DNA from: Phyto melanocephala | Taxonomy: Eukaryota; Arthropoda; Insecta; Diptera; Rhinophoridae | Length of the DNA stretch: 64,000 nucleotides | Direction of reading: 5' to 3' | Assembly: GCA_941918925.1 (NCBI GenBank) | Contig: OW799233.1 | Location: 123,528,833-123,592,832 of the forward strand | Shown: positions 32,336 to 44,185 of the stretch, piece after piece | Position numbering within the stretch: the first letter of the stretch is position 1 | How the letters are laid out: every line of letters begins with the position of its first letter | The notes under the pieces: model-generated | What the model saw: the letters and a program-made list of their open reading frames with translations, nothing else | Database searches by the model: none | What the model was told of the DNA's origin: nothing | Position numbers and translations under genes: made by a program

Positions 32336-34312
32336 ATGAATTATGGACAGAGAAATTTTTTTATGATTTTTAATTTAGGGGTTGATGAAACAACGACATG
32401 CGTTATTTTTTTAGCAATGCCCAGCGAGCATGTGGGATTTATTTTAAATTTATAAAAAAGAAAACAATCTTATATTAAGATATATTTATTAGTTTTAACA
32501 GATATATTTGTTGTTTATTGTTTTTCTTATTAACTTTTTTTAGATATTTTAAGTCCGTCAAGAAAAAATTATATGGTTTTTGTTTGTTTTTCTTTATTAA
32601 TTTTCCAAAAAACAAAAACAGAATATCGTTTTTTTCTGCGGGAAAATAATAATCAGATAATAGCATTATGTTTATTTACTTATAAATAACTATTTAGTGG
32701 TTGATTAAAACCTTTTAAAATTGATTTGTCTCGTTATACAGCTTAAAATATTAGCTTAGAATGTATAACACGGCATAATACATTAATATTTGTGTTCTTG
32801 TTTGCTGGGTATCAGGTATTTTACAGAAATAATTACACTCTCTTTGTTGTGTTCCTATCCAGCGTTGTCAACTTTGGCTTTATGCAATATTATTTGTGCT
32901 TTTTAAAATTTTTGTCGCGCAAAAAATTTGAGTCAGTGCTCGATGTGATTTCTCAAATTCTTTGGTGCATTCTTTTTCTTATCGAAGTAAAAATACTAAA
33001 TTCAAATAAAGAATAATTTTTGCAAGGTAAATTTCTTACGAAACAACGGAACAAAAATGATAAGAATTAATAATAGACAATGCTTTTGTTATAAAGATCT
33101 TTAGCTTACATTTAAAAAACTGTATAAATAGATTATATATTTTATATTATTATTAGTTATAATTTAAATATATATGTTTCTGATATCTTCTATAGTTAAA
33201 CAAACATAACTTTTTATAAAAGTAAAGAAAAGAATATTGATATGCATAAAACCAAAAGCTGTAATTTTTTTAAAGTAGCGATTATATGACCAACTGTGAA
33301 GTTAAAGTTACAACTTTAACTTAAAATTTATTATTATTATTAATGATATTATATGGAAACTTATTTTAGGCCTAACGTTTCTAATAACGAAATTTATAAT
33401 TTTATAAAATAAATAAAATCGAAAATTCAAAATTTTAAACTTTACGCATATTCTTAAAAAGCAAACGTTTTTTCCTGTCTTGATGTTTTTTGAATCATAA
33501 AGTTGACAACACTTGTGATGTAATAGAACCTCTCACTTCACGATGAGAAGTAGATTTTTATACATAAAAAGCAGGGATGGAAAGGTTAATATCTGACTTT
33601 GAATACAATTTATGGTAATAATTATTCATACTCTCAAATCTCACTGTGTGAACACAAATTCGATTTCAAAATAAAGTTTTAAAATTTTTTTTAATGAATG
33701 TTCCATTATGTGGTCCAGAACATAAAAACATTTACAGGTTTTTTCTGGCATTAATTTATATGGGTCGAATAGGCTGTCATCACTACCTGCATAAGAGCAC
33801 CCTTCTTAATGATGGATTTTCCTTGGAAATTTGTGTTTTTTTTTTCAATAATTAAGGTCAAAATTCTTACAGATTTTTTCCTAACAAAAAGCAATGTAAA
33901 TACATACGTAATTATATAAATAGTAAATCAAAATAAAAAATACATTGTTAAATACATATCTATTGCCAGTATCAATTCAACTAAATTTTCACTTTTATTT
34001 TCTTTAATTTTTACTTATCTTTTTCTTTTTTTTTTAAGTTGATAAGCCATACAAATTTCAGGTATAACAGTTGCGTTTCTTAATACTAAAAATAAATAAT
34101 AAATATAAGTAGATTTATTTTTATTTAAAGAAAACATTTTATTATTATGTGTTAGCTCGTTGCTTATTTAAATTAATAAGCAATATAAATTATATTATAT
34201 ATATTTACTATACAAATAGTTCCAGCCCTGACCAATTTTCTTTTTGTTTGATAAAAAATGAAAGAGCAGAATAAAGCACTTTTACTTGTTTTTTACTTGT
34301 TTTTTTGTTCAA
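32336..34312. other. AT-rich non-coding DNA with possible hAT ends
   Basis: CAGGGATGGAAAGG at 33573 and the inverse of CAGGGCTGGAAC near 34218 look like ends of another hAT element, but no matching 8-bp flanks were found, so it is not called. At 34262-34291 sits a relic of the DINE-1-like 3' tail (AATAAAGCACTTTTACTTG). Confidence 0.35.
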
Positions 34313-34314
34313 AA

Positions 34315-34410
34315 GTACTTATAAGTATGTCGCAATACTTATAAGTATTTTGCCAATACTTATAAGTATTTTGCCAATACTTATAAGTATTTTGCCAATA
34401 CTTATAAGTA
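34315..34410. repeat. Tandem repeat of a 20-bp palindromic unit
   Basis: Four to five units of TACTTATAAGTATTTTGCCA follow each other almost without change. Each contains the palindrome ATACTTATAAGTAT. The single-strand form could fold into several stems. It encodes nothing credible. Confidence 0.8.
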
Positions 34411-35139
34411 ATTTGTTTTCGCACATGTATATCCGAATAATACGTATGTATAGAGAGTATTTTTGAAAATAAGTAATAAATATACTCGTAACCGTAGCAA
34501 TTCATGCATGTACGAGTAGCTATTTTCTGTGATAAATGCATGGTTATACTTATAACCGAAAAAGATAAGTAAATATTCGAGTTATTTTTTTTTCGGATAA
34601 CCGAAGTCAGACTCTGGTTGTAACATATTTTCAACAAACTAATTGATTAAGACTTCTAGGAATGAACCGTATGTGGGTCTAATCATCGTTAAATATGCTA
34701 GAGAGAGTTGGATTAGTCTGTTTGTTTATTAGACCGTACCATCTTTAAAGCAAAGAAAAGTGCGCTGTACATCTTCGAACAGTAAAAGAAAAAGTATTTT
34801 TCAAAAACGATATCGAAAAAAAATTTAATGCCGAACATAGGGGTCAACTAGAGCAGACCAATGTTTTGTACCAAAGGCCGTTGACCTCACGCACCCTATT
34901 CGTGACTTACCCAAATGTAACACCCTAATATCAGAAAGTTAATTTTCGCAAAAAAATATTATTGAGTTATTGCAAAACATGTATTGCAATAGCCAATCGT
35001 TTTTTGACTTATTGTTGCCAAACTAGAGTAATCCAAAAGCTTAAAAAAATCGGTTGTCGTTTACAAATGTTTTCCGCAGAATAAGGGTGTGCAGGTGTTT
35101 TTACATTTCCTATATTCCTAGTTTGCTAAAATTTGAGCA

Positions 35140-35340
35140 CAATTGTCCCGATTGTGGTCGTATAATCGACAAAAAATTACGCATTTTGATTTAAACTCCC
35201 GTTCTTTTAAAAGGCTTTAACAATCTTAAAGCGCTGCTCAATTGTGTATCTCTCTATGTTTAAATTTGTCAAACAATGAAACAAAGAAATGTCAAAAGTT
35301 GGATAAAAAACTTGACGTTAAGGTGTGACTCACTCACAAT
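35140..35340 (-). pseudogene. Mariner transposase N-terminal remnant
   Basis: On the - strand, ERYTIEQRFKIVKAF begins near 35255 and is followed by a stop and NGSLNQNA, matching the first helix-turn-helix start of the mariner copies at 17936 and 48112. The rest of the transposase is absent. Ends could not be fixed; it abuts a DINE-1-like fragment. Confidence 0.6.
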
Positions 35341-35357
35341 AATAATACCCATTATTT

Positions 35358-35778
35358 AAACCAAATATATATTTTTTTAAATTATTTTTGTCCATAATTT
35401 TGTACATTAGTGACCGGTTTATTCAAACTTTTATACAAAAGATATATCATACCTACAAATAGTAGCAAACGTGTTTATGAATTATCCTAGCGCAAGAAAA
35501 ATTTTGATTTTTTTTTTTGTAAAAACATGGAAAAAAGAGACAGTGGTTTTTATTTGCTCATATCTGAGAAAGTTGTGAGACGATTGTGCTGATTTTCAAT
35601 AGCGATTCATTACCGAATATTTCTAAAAGATTGATACAACAACAGATCAGTGCAACATGTGGGGCTGCTGATTTCAACAACCCCATGTCGATTTCAAACA
35701 ACATACGGACAGACGGACTTTGTAAAGTCAACTTCCCTAGAAATAAGCTTTGCACCACAGGTGAAGAGTATAAATATT
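35358..35778 (-). repeat. DINE-1-like element, partial (divergent subtype)
   Basis: It contains GCTCATATCTGAGAAAGTTG, GATTGTGCTG…TTTTCAATAGCGATTCATT and ends CACCACAGGTGAAGAGTATA. The core ACCCCATAAA segment is deleted, and a short duplication around GATTTCAA (35668 and 35689) replaces it. Confidence 0.65.
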
Positions 35779-37220
35779 AAACTGACTAGCAAAAATAACT
35801 TTAATATTAAAGTGTACAACAAACTTTTTTTCTGGTACGGTCTAATGTAACCTAACTTGAAGGTATGTAAGCTGAATTGTGATCTAAAAAATAGCATTAT
35901 GTGTTAACATCGAAATCCTGCCAGCCTAAGAATTCTATAAAAAACAACTCTGAATATACTTAAGTGTTTATTCTTGTTAAGATAATACTACAGGGAATCG
36001 ATATTTACGACAAGGAAATATAATTACATGCATAGGTGTGTGTGTGTGTGTGTATTTCTACGTATGCACAAAACTGCTTTAAACTGGTCAAAATAAACAT
36101 TAGTGTGGCAATGAAAAACTTAATTTGATTAAGGATTACAAGAATAAAGAGTTATGCACTATTAATGTTTAATACAACAGAAGTACACACATGTTTTTAA
36201 GCACTTAAAGGGTACAGCTGAACTAGTGAATATTCCAAGGAGATGCTAAGCTTTTTTCTTGTTCTCCATTTATGGAACGTAGCAATGCTACGAAAACAGA
36301 GAGGATTAGCGGGGTATAGATACTGATGACACGTGTCATGAATTTATAATGTCATTACGTAGGAGTATAACTTACGATATGAAGCCTGCATCTTTTGCTA
36401 AACTAAATGCCAAAAAACGAAAAAGAAACAACAATAATTAAACAGAAATCCAACAGCTTTATAAAAGCTTGCACATATATTTACTTCCTGTGCAGTTTTT
36501 TTATGCTTCTTGCAAAAACGCTAAAGCTTTTTTCCAGTAAATATTTTGCAGCTGAGATTATTGCTCTTAAATATTTTGCATTTAACTCAACACTCGACGT
36601 TCACTCAATCACTCACACCGCTTTCTGAAGGCAATACAGCCATAAACAGCGCAGATGCAATTGCACTTATATGTAGCTGTTATTGTTGTTGCTCAACGTA
36701 TTTGCATCCTTTTGTGCTGCCACCATACCGCTATAACTCTTTTAACATGTGTGCGTGTGTGTGTGTGAGTGTGTGCTAAGAATATAGAGCAAAAAGGCTA
36801 AAGCAAAAAAAAAAAACTTACCATAGCAACACAACAGGGCGGAAAGCAAAAGTTTTCAACTGTTTTAGTCAAGCAATATGCAGCCAATTACTTACATACA
36901 TTCATGCATACAATTTTACGTATGTATGTATGTCATGTGCAAATACATGCAACTCAGTACCACTGCATACCGTACTGCAATGTAAGTGAACATCAACCCG
37001 CATTAACAACAACTCTATACAATGCAAATGATGATATTTTTGTATCCAAAATAGTAGCTCAGTACCACAGAAGAGTGTGCAAAATATTTATGTATGAGTG
37101 TATGTATACAAATACGTAAATACTTATACATACGTTTACACTTATAGAGTAAAATGAATAAATAAATATTTCATAGTATGACCTTGGCCTCTAAAAAATA
37201 ATTTCAAGTTTATATCTACA
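35779..37220. other. Non-coding DNA, fewer recognisable transposons
   Basis: I find (GT)n microsatellites at 36035-36053 and near 36750-36770 and otherwise mixed sequence, less dominated by AT runs than neighbouring parts. Open frames here have no recognisable domain. It could contain regulatory DNA, but nothing specific can be shown. Confidence 0.3.
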
Positions 37221-37849
37221 CTAGCCAAACCCGGCGCGCGTTGCTACGCCCCTTAATGAATCGAAATGAATTCTGAATTTTAATTGAATATCAAGTGAAA
37301 AAACCTAAAAATTATAATTTTTTTATGGGCGTGGCATTGCCCACTTTTCTAGTCACGAAATTGTAAAGTCATAACAGCTCAATATGTGTGCAAAGTTTCA
37401 GAAGAATCGGACCAGTGCAAGTACCTCAAAATTAAAATTGTTTTTATGGGCGTGGCCCTGCCCACTTTTCTTATCACGAAATTGTAAAGTCATAACAGCT
37501 CAATATGTGTGCAAAGTTTCAGAATAATCGGTCCAGTGCAAGTACTTCAAAATGATACCTTTTTTTTATGGGCGTGGCACTGCCCACTTTTCTAATCACG
37601 AAATTATTTAGTCATGACAGCTCAATATGTGTGCAAAGTTTCAGAAAAATCAGTCTGGTGCAAGTACCTCAAAATTATAGCCTTTTTTGATGGGCGTGGC
37701 CCCGCCCACTTTTTTAATTAAAAAATTATAAAGTCACGACAGCTTAATATGTGTGCAAAGTTTCAGAAAAATCGGTACACTCCCCGGTATGTGTACAACA
37801 ACTTACCAAAGTTTGAGCCCGATCGGTTTTACAGTTTCAGAGTCTATAG

Positions 37850-37880
<31 letters not shown>

Positions 37881-37904
37881 TTTCACTTTTATATATATAG
37901 AAGA
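37221..37904 (-). mobile_element. Non-autonomous Helitron, second copy of the 26390 family
   Basis: It has the same ends as the 26390 copy (5' TCTTCTATATATATAAAA after A on the - strand; 3' GGCTAG before T). GGGCGTGGC recurs at about 37327, 37448, 37570 and 37692, so this copy has four units of about 121 bp instead of five. The (CA)n block is shorter. Confidence 0.75.
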
Positions 37905-37994
37905 TAGATAGATATATAACCTCACACACATACACGCACTCACCCTCATTTGCTTTGCTGCCTCGTACAATCTATGATTTACAACTTTATCCAT

Positions 37995-38066
37995 TGATAT
38001 GTATGTATGTATTGTGTATAAAATATGTTGATATGTATGTATGTATTGTGTATAAAATATGTTTAT
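37995..38066. repeat. Two tandem ~36-bp units
   Basis: TTGATATGTATGTATGTATT followed by GTGTATAAAATATG occurs twice in a row. It is a simple duplication containing a GTAT microsatellite. Confidence 0.7.
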
Positions 38067-39207
38067 ATAGACATTCTGGTAACAGCTTTTAAATATGGCT
38101 GTATATTTTTATTTTATATTTTGTACTTTATGTTTAAATTTCATTATTAAATTATATTGTAATTTTAAAAGTTCCCGCAAAATTTTATTACTTAATAAAT
38201 ATTTGAACCCATCCAACTCTCAAGCTTGATATTTGATGTAAACCAAAAACAACATCAACCACAACATTTAATAGTTCAATTGCATTCCGTTTATGACCAT
38301 ATGAGATTTTTTAGATTTCCAGATGAGTTTTTGTGTCTATAAAAGAAACGTATGTCAGCGGCTGCTTTTGCTGCAGCATAACGGTGTTTTATGATTTATT
38401 CAAATTAAATGTTATTTCTAGCGGGACTAAAAATAATTGGGGATACACAATAGTGTCATAAAATCATATGTCCTATAATAATAGCATGAAAAGTTAAGAC
38501 TATTGTGAACAACCCCTCATAATTAAGTGTGCTATTTTGAATTTAAATCAGCTAATGTAAAACAATTATAAAAATAAATATTTGACTAAATTAAAATATT
38601 TTTCAATTCTAATCCATAAATTTATTAAATTAGATCTTACCACAATATTTTCCATTTTTCAGTTTTGCCGCAAGTCACAAATAAATTAAATTTTGTTTGA
38701 TAAACAAAAATAGCAGAGTCCTTGGCCGATCTTATTTGACGCCGCCATTGATTTGTTATCAAAAATTAGCAACTGCTCTTAAATTTGGATGTCGGCCCGA
38801 TAAAATTATACAATGAACGGCGACGGCTTAAAAAAACTATTGCGGCTTGGCTTACGACAGCACAATAAACACAGCGTACAAAGTTCTATTATTATAAGAC
38901 ATTTTTTGTTTGACAAGAAACAACAACATTTTTAAACCATTGTAAAATTTTAGAACAATATGACAATATGACATGATAAGACACCTTGTGAATCACCCAA
39001 ATATATTTTGGAGTTGTGCTATTTTTAGAGAAAATTTTAGATTATCAAAGCATTTCGAAGTACACAAAATGTTTTTCAAATTCTTCTTCTGTATTTACAG
39101 AAATGTGTTTGATAAATTATTTATTTAAAGAAAAAAAAAATTAAATTTAATATAATGTTGAGAGAAATTTCCTTTTTTCTTGATTTCAAGCATATTTTTG
39201 TAATTTA
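38067..39207. other. AT-rich non-coding DNA
   Basis: No supported gene. A slightly GC-richer island at 38720-38880 has no coherent open frame. Confidence 0.3.
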
Positions 39208-39654
39208 CTAGCTGACCCGCAAACGTTGTTTTGCCATATAAATTATTTCTAGATTATATTTTTTACATTTTAAAAAATATAAACCATATGTGCTCTACGG
39301 TTTACAGATCTATCTTAGTTTAAAATTTAATCGAAGTCGTTACGTTATTTAGGTGAGGCATTAATTGTCCCTTGGGTGAGTCACCCTAAATATTTAGGAA
39401 TATGAAAAATAGATGTTGACCAATTCTTAAACGAAGCAAGTACATAATTTGAAAAAGTGGGAGTTAAAGTAGGCGTGTTAAAAAAGTATCCTATTAATCA
39501 TACCAGAGTCTAAGTTATATTATGTGAAAATTTCAAGAAGATCGGTCCAGCAGTCTGGCCTACGTGAGGGGACGTGAAAAAAACGTGGCGTTGAGGGGCC
39601 ATTTCGGAGAAGTTAAATCACAAACACCAACACGCTTGAATTTTATATATCAGA
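39208..39654 (-). mobile_element. Short degraded Helitron, third family
   Basis: The + strand left end ACTAGCTGACCCGCAAACGTTG resembles the left ends of the other Helitrons in the window, and the right end TTTTATATATCAGA is a decayed form of TTTTATATATATAGA. There is no tandem array. The 5'-TC flank is not clean, so this call is weaker. Confidence 0.5.
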
Positions 39655-39656
39655 AT

Positions 39657-40636
39657 TATACCCTTCACATGGGTATTTTAAAAAGGGAATATAAACTTTT
39701 CATTCCGTTTGATATTTCTATATTATTCATTTGTGACCCCATAAGGTTTAAAGCGATCTAACTATGTCCGTCTGTCTGTCCAACTGTGTGGGCGTTGAAA
39801 TCAAGTTTTTGAAGCCTCCACATGTTACACGAGCTCGAATGATGACTAAATCGTAGTTGGTTTCGAAAATGCATTCCACTCGGCCGGATTTTTCATTATC
39901 ACAAATAGGAAATTTAATCTCTTCGTATAGAAGAATTAAAAATAAATTAACTCGAGCCAGAACATTAAAGTTGTATAAAAAATTAATTTCAAAATACATA
40001 TATTTTTTAAATACGTATATTAAGTATATTAAGTCACTAAAGCTTCTAATTAATTTTTGGACACGCTAAAGACACCAAAATTCAAGCTAAAAATTAATGC
40101 TGAGAAAAAGTGACAAATTGGTTGAAAACTGAATGAGATAAAAGCACAAAAAACGAATACTGTAGTCTTTTTCGTAAAATATACAAGCGAAAATCGATTT
40201 TTTTCAGTTCGACAACAGGGCCAACATGAGTATCAAAAGCAAGGGCTTGAATATTAAAATATGATACATTAAAAACAAATTAAAAATTCGTAATGGTCAT
40301 CACTACAAAATGGCGTGCAATAAATTAAATCAAACCTAACTAACTGTACTTAACTTCCTCAATATCGGTATCAAATGAAAGGGCTTTACTAGAAACATAA
40401 AGTAAACTATTAAAAAGTGTAAAATCTAAGATGGTGTGCGAAATAAAATGGCGGGTGTATGAGTCAAATATAGTAATAACGTTGCCTTCTTCAACCTTAT
40501 CAATATGCGTATCATATCAAATGGCTTCACAAGTAGAATACAGCTCAGTAGTCATTGATGTGGTCACTTTATCTATGCACACCATGGTGGAGGCTATTAT
40601 AAGACTCATTATGGCCGAATATAGCACTCTTACCTA
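39657..40636 (+). mobile_element. DINE-1-like element, divergent subtype
   Basis: It starts TATACCCTTCACATGGG, carries GACCCCATAAGG and GTCCGTCTGTCTGTCC, and ends with GGCCGAATATAGCACTCTTA. Parts matching AAAATCTAAGATGGTGTGCG ally it with the copies at 16659 and 55995. It directly follows the Helitron at 39208. Confidence 0.7.
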
Positions 40637-41377
40637 TTTTGGTTGGCTTTGACTGCATATTTAAGAAGTAGCTAACGATAATTTAGATTTTTATTTATTT
40701 TGCTCCATTTGACATGAACATTTATATTTTCTTATATATTATTAACTGATGGTTAAAAAGTTAACTGATAGTTAAAAACTTAACTGATAGTTAGAAATAT
40801 GAAACGTCCCTAGTGGACTTAACTATTAACGACCATGTGTTTACTTTTAATTAAGAATCATTTTTTACGATCAATAAAATTTTGTTGCAATAAATTGTTA
40901 ACAAATGAGGTGATTGTTATCATTGCAAATTTTTAATTATTGCAATAAAAATATTTATAATTAATTGCACATGTGAGATTTGTATACAAATGTGTGTATT
41001 TTAATACATTTTGCAATTTCAACTACTTTTTTACAAATTAATGAATCGAACAAATATTTTGCATAACTTGATCATTGTGAAAAGTTTAAGTATGTAATAC
41101 TTATCAAAGACTAATAATAATAAAAATTTAACCTTTGATTTTACGATTTAATTCATGTTAGAATCTTAAGATTTTCTTGGATGAATTCCTTGTGTCCTAA
41201 TTAATTTATACTTTTTGGTTAAAACTGATTTTTCAAAATAAAACTTTTCATCTTAAAAGTTGTTTACTTATTTGTATATAATAGTTCTTAAGGTATGTTT
41301 ACATTAGACTAATATCTGATGAAATAGACGTAAGTACTCAAATGTATTGATTTCTGCTTTGATAAATAAGTGTTTTT

Positions 41378-43018
41378 ATACCCTTCACACGAGACCCTAA
41401 AATATTATATTGTTACGTTTATACCTTTTATAAACGTTGGATTATTTCCTTTAAATAAACCTCTTGAGTTCTTTTATTGCAATCAAAAACAGTTGAAATT
41501 TGTTATAAAATTAGGAGCACTTTATTTACTTAAACACACTCAAAGATTGCTTTAATATCACTATACTTATTACACTTATTATCAAACACACTTTGATACG
41601 CACCTTACAAGCTCTACTGTAATACTGATCACGTTAGCTGTGTTGTACGGCTATTTATAGTAACATAGTGGTGTTCGGTAACATTCGACAAAGTTCTCGT
41701 ATGTACATTCTAGTACATTCGAAAACCGTTAAATTTAAATTAAGACGTTAAGTAATAGGTACGAATAATAGAAGTGCCTAAAAGTATGCTACACATAACA
41801 ACAAACATCATGTTCGAAAAACCAGCAAAATAAACTAATACAAATACAACTACAGTAACTTTAACTGCTACAACTAAAATAAATTATAATGTAAATTAAG
41901 CTATTTAAAAATAAATCTGTAACAATATATAAGTTTGTCATTCCATTCAGAATTTTTACAGTATTCATGTGCGACCCCATAAAGTAAATATATTCTGTCC
42001 GTGTGCGCGTTGAAATCAACTTTTTGAAACCGCTACATATTTCATGGATTTATATGTAACACCAATTCATAACAAATGCTTTCAAAACAATTGCTATTGA
42101 AAATTATCAATATCGACTCATTAAGGGCTGATTTATGAGATAAAAACCAAGTCTGTCTCTGTTTTACTAAACATAGTAAATTTTTGTAACTCCCAGATAA
42201 ATTCTTTAGTCATTTGTTTAATCTCACTATGTATATTCCATCCGGTTAGTTCTTATAGGAACATAGGCAACATTAATAGAAAATATTCAATCGATCCATT
42301 ACCGTCAAAGATATTGATAATATATCAACTTTTTATTAAGATTGCAACAATGTGGTCGTCGATACATACTTAATTATGTATTAACAACGATATCAGCCAG
42401 TTTGTTTCAATAACATCGAGAGGTGTAAACACGTCCCATAAAAGAGAGATAACAGACTCAAGAGGTAGTTCTTAGCGAAGGCCAGCGCCAGCACCAACGT
42501 TCCACAAAAAATATAAAATTTTTTTTAAATAGTTCTGCTGGAGTTACCCAAATATTTTATTTGGGTGGTACATTATGGTAGACGGAATTGAGATTTGGTG
42601 AGTAAATATTAGATGCTTGATACAGGATACTTAAGGTCAATGCCTATTAAAGCAAAACATTGGTCTCTTCGAGAAAAAAAACATCGATATATCACACTTT
42701 GAGACCCGACTGTTAACGCCGCATATATAATGAAAAATGTATTTTGGCGACCCTACGATCCGCATGTGTGTAATGCAGACTTTTTAAGTCGTATTTAGAA
42801 GTTTCTCGATTATTCATTGTACGTTGCTCGAATATGGCCACGCTCAACAATTATGTATGTATATGATGACATGCCATTAATCAACAAACGACAGCAACGA
42901 TTAAGGAATTAAGAGACAAATTTAGAAAAATTAGTTTTACAAACTACTTATAGTTGCATATCTATAATTATATAAAGAGTATATAAGATTCGACACAGCC
43001 AAATATAGTGCTCTTATT
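41378..43018 (+). mobile_element. DINE-1-like element split by a solo LTR
   Basis: The 5' end TATACCCTTCACACGAGACC is at 41378, and the core (GTTTGTCATTCCATTCAGAA, GACCCCATAAAGTAAATA) resumes at about 41931 after the LTR. The 3' end is decayed (AAGATTCGACACAGCCAAAT, CTCTTATTT). Its interior is largely unmatched to other copies. Confidence 0.6.
41411..41924. mobile_element. Solo LTR of a retrotransposon
   Basis: It begins TGTTACG and ends GTAACA, so TGTTAC is inverted at the two ends, and ATAT flanks at 41407-41410 and 41925-41928. A TATA-like GGCTATTTATAG near 41650 and AATAAA near 41911 fit an LTR. No internal region remains, as after recombination between two LTRs. The 4-bp duplication suits Gypsy-type elements; family not identified. 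Confidence 0.75.
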
Positions 43019-43370
43019 TAATTAACAATTTTCTAAATGTAAATTAATATCAATTTGTTGTAATATGTTCTTTGCTTTGCTGTAAGGGCAATCAATTAAA
43101 CATTTATTAAAAATAGTGATTATGATCAGGGTACACTTATACAGGTAGCGGTGTCAGCCTAGCATTATTGTTAGTTGTTAGTGCTTATAGTTAGTAGATA
43201 AAAGTTAACTTAAAGTGCATTATTTTCGTAGCCCACTACTCTATCGCTTAAAGGAAATTTGTGGTAATGCTACCTTTACGCTATCTGAGTTTTCATCTAA
43301 GTTTAACATCTGTTTTAAGTCCAAATATCCAATCTTTTATTATTTTAATTTAGAATAGCTTCCCACAAGT
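43019..43370. other. Non-coding spacer
   Basis: Nothing recognised. Confidence 0.3.
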
Positions 43371-43374
43371 ATAT

Positions 43375-43417
<43 letters not shown>

Positions 43418-43480
43418 TTCAATTCACAGTTTTTTTAAGCCATTAAGGCCAATAAACCAGTATAACAAAAATATATATGG
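43371..43480 (-). mobile_element. 3' end fragment of a LINE-like element
   Basis: A (TTTA)n run is followed by AATTCACAGTTTTTTTAAGC and CATTAAGGCCAATAAACCAG. Read on the - strand this ends in (AAAT)n, as many LINE 3' tails do. The same sequence with the same run recurs at 61395-61495. No reverse transcriptase is attached here. Confidence 0.55.
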
Positions 43481-43579
43481 CAACATTTCTTACTACTAAT
43501 TTAAATAATAATATATTTATTTTAAAATAAGAAAAAAGGACAAAAATTTATTTAATCTAATAAGAAAAGAAAAAACAAT

Positions 43580-43800
43580 CAGGTATGTGATGGAAATCAA
43601 AAACGAAAACGAAGCAATTTTGAAAGTTCGTTTTAATACTCTAAGAATAAAATTTTTGTAATTTTTGTTATAAAATTCTTTTTAATATAGAAATATTTAT
43701 GTACAGATATAACAAAATTTACAAAAATTTTATTCATAGAGTATTAAAACGAACTTTCAAAATTGCTTCGTTTTCGTTTGCGATTTCCATCACATGCCTG
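43580..43800. mobile_element. Foldback MITE of 221 bp with ~80-bp inverted arms
   Basis: CAGGTATGTGATGGAAATC at the left is inverted at the right, and the arms match for about 80 bp, covering GAAAGTTCGTTTTAATACTC. The centre is about 60 bp of AT-rich sequence. AAT is present on both sides, which may be a 3-bp target duplication. No coding capacity. Confidence 0.75.
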
Positions 43801-44050
43801 AATATGAATTTCTATTTTTTCTTTTTTCCTTTATTTCTTCTTAAATTCCCCCCATTGCACAAATATTAGGAGTAAAAATAATTAAACACAAACAATTTGA
43901 ATACAGTATAATTTACAAGTGTTGAAGAATTATATTTTTAAACTGTTTTAAAGAATGTGAGAATTTAAGTCAAATATAACAAATTTTACAATTTTTGGAT
44001 ACTAGAAGAGCTTAAAACTAATGTTTAATAGCTAAACTTAGATGAGAAAT

Positions 44051-44185
44051 CAGGGGCCGAATTACGGCATTCGAACGTGATCGAAATTTGAAAATTCTTA
44101 TTAGAATCTCTATACCTAAAGCACAGAGAACTCGATCGTTCGAGTAAAATTTCGATCGATATCGAATGCCGTAATTCGGCCCCTG
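44051..44185. mobile_element. 135-bp MITE with CAGGGGCCG ends, copy 1
   Basis: CAGGGGCCGAATTACGGC at the left is inverted at the right and the inner arms carry CATTCGA and GATCGAAAT. CAGGGGCCG ends suggest hAT, but I found no 8-bp duplication. A second copy of the same length lies at 58532-58666 in reverse orientation. Confidence 0.75.

Noticed and set aside
33573..34227. Possible hAT element with CAGGGATGGAAA and CAGGGCTGGAAC ends
   Set aside because: The ends match imperfectly and flanking 8-bp sequences differ (ATAAAAAG versus ACCAATTT).
34293..34637. 114-codon - strand frame with NTYKYWQ repeats
   Set aside because: It is the translation of the 20-bp tandem repeat and not a protein signal.
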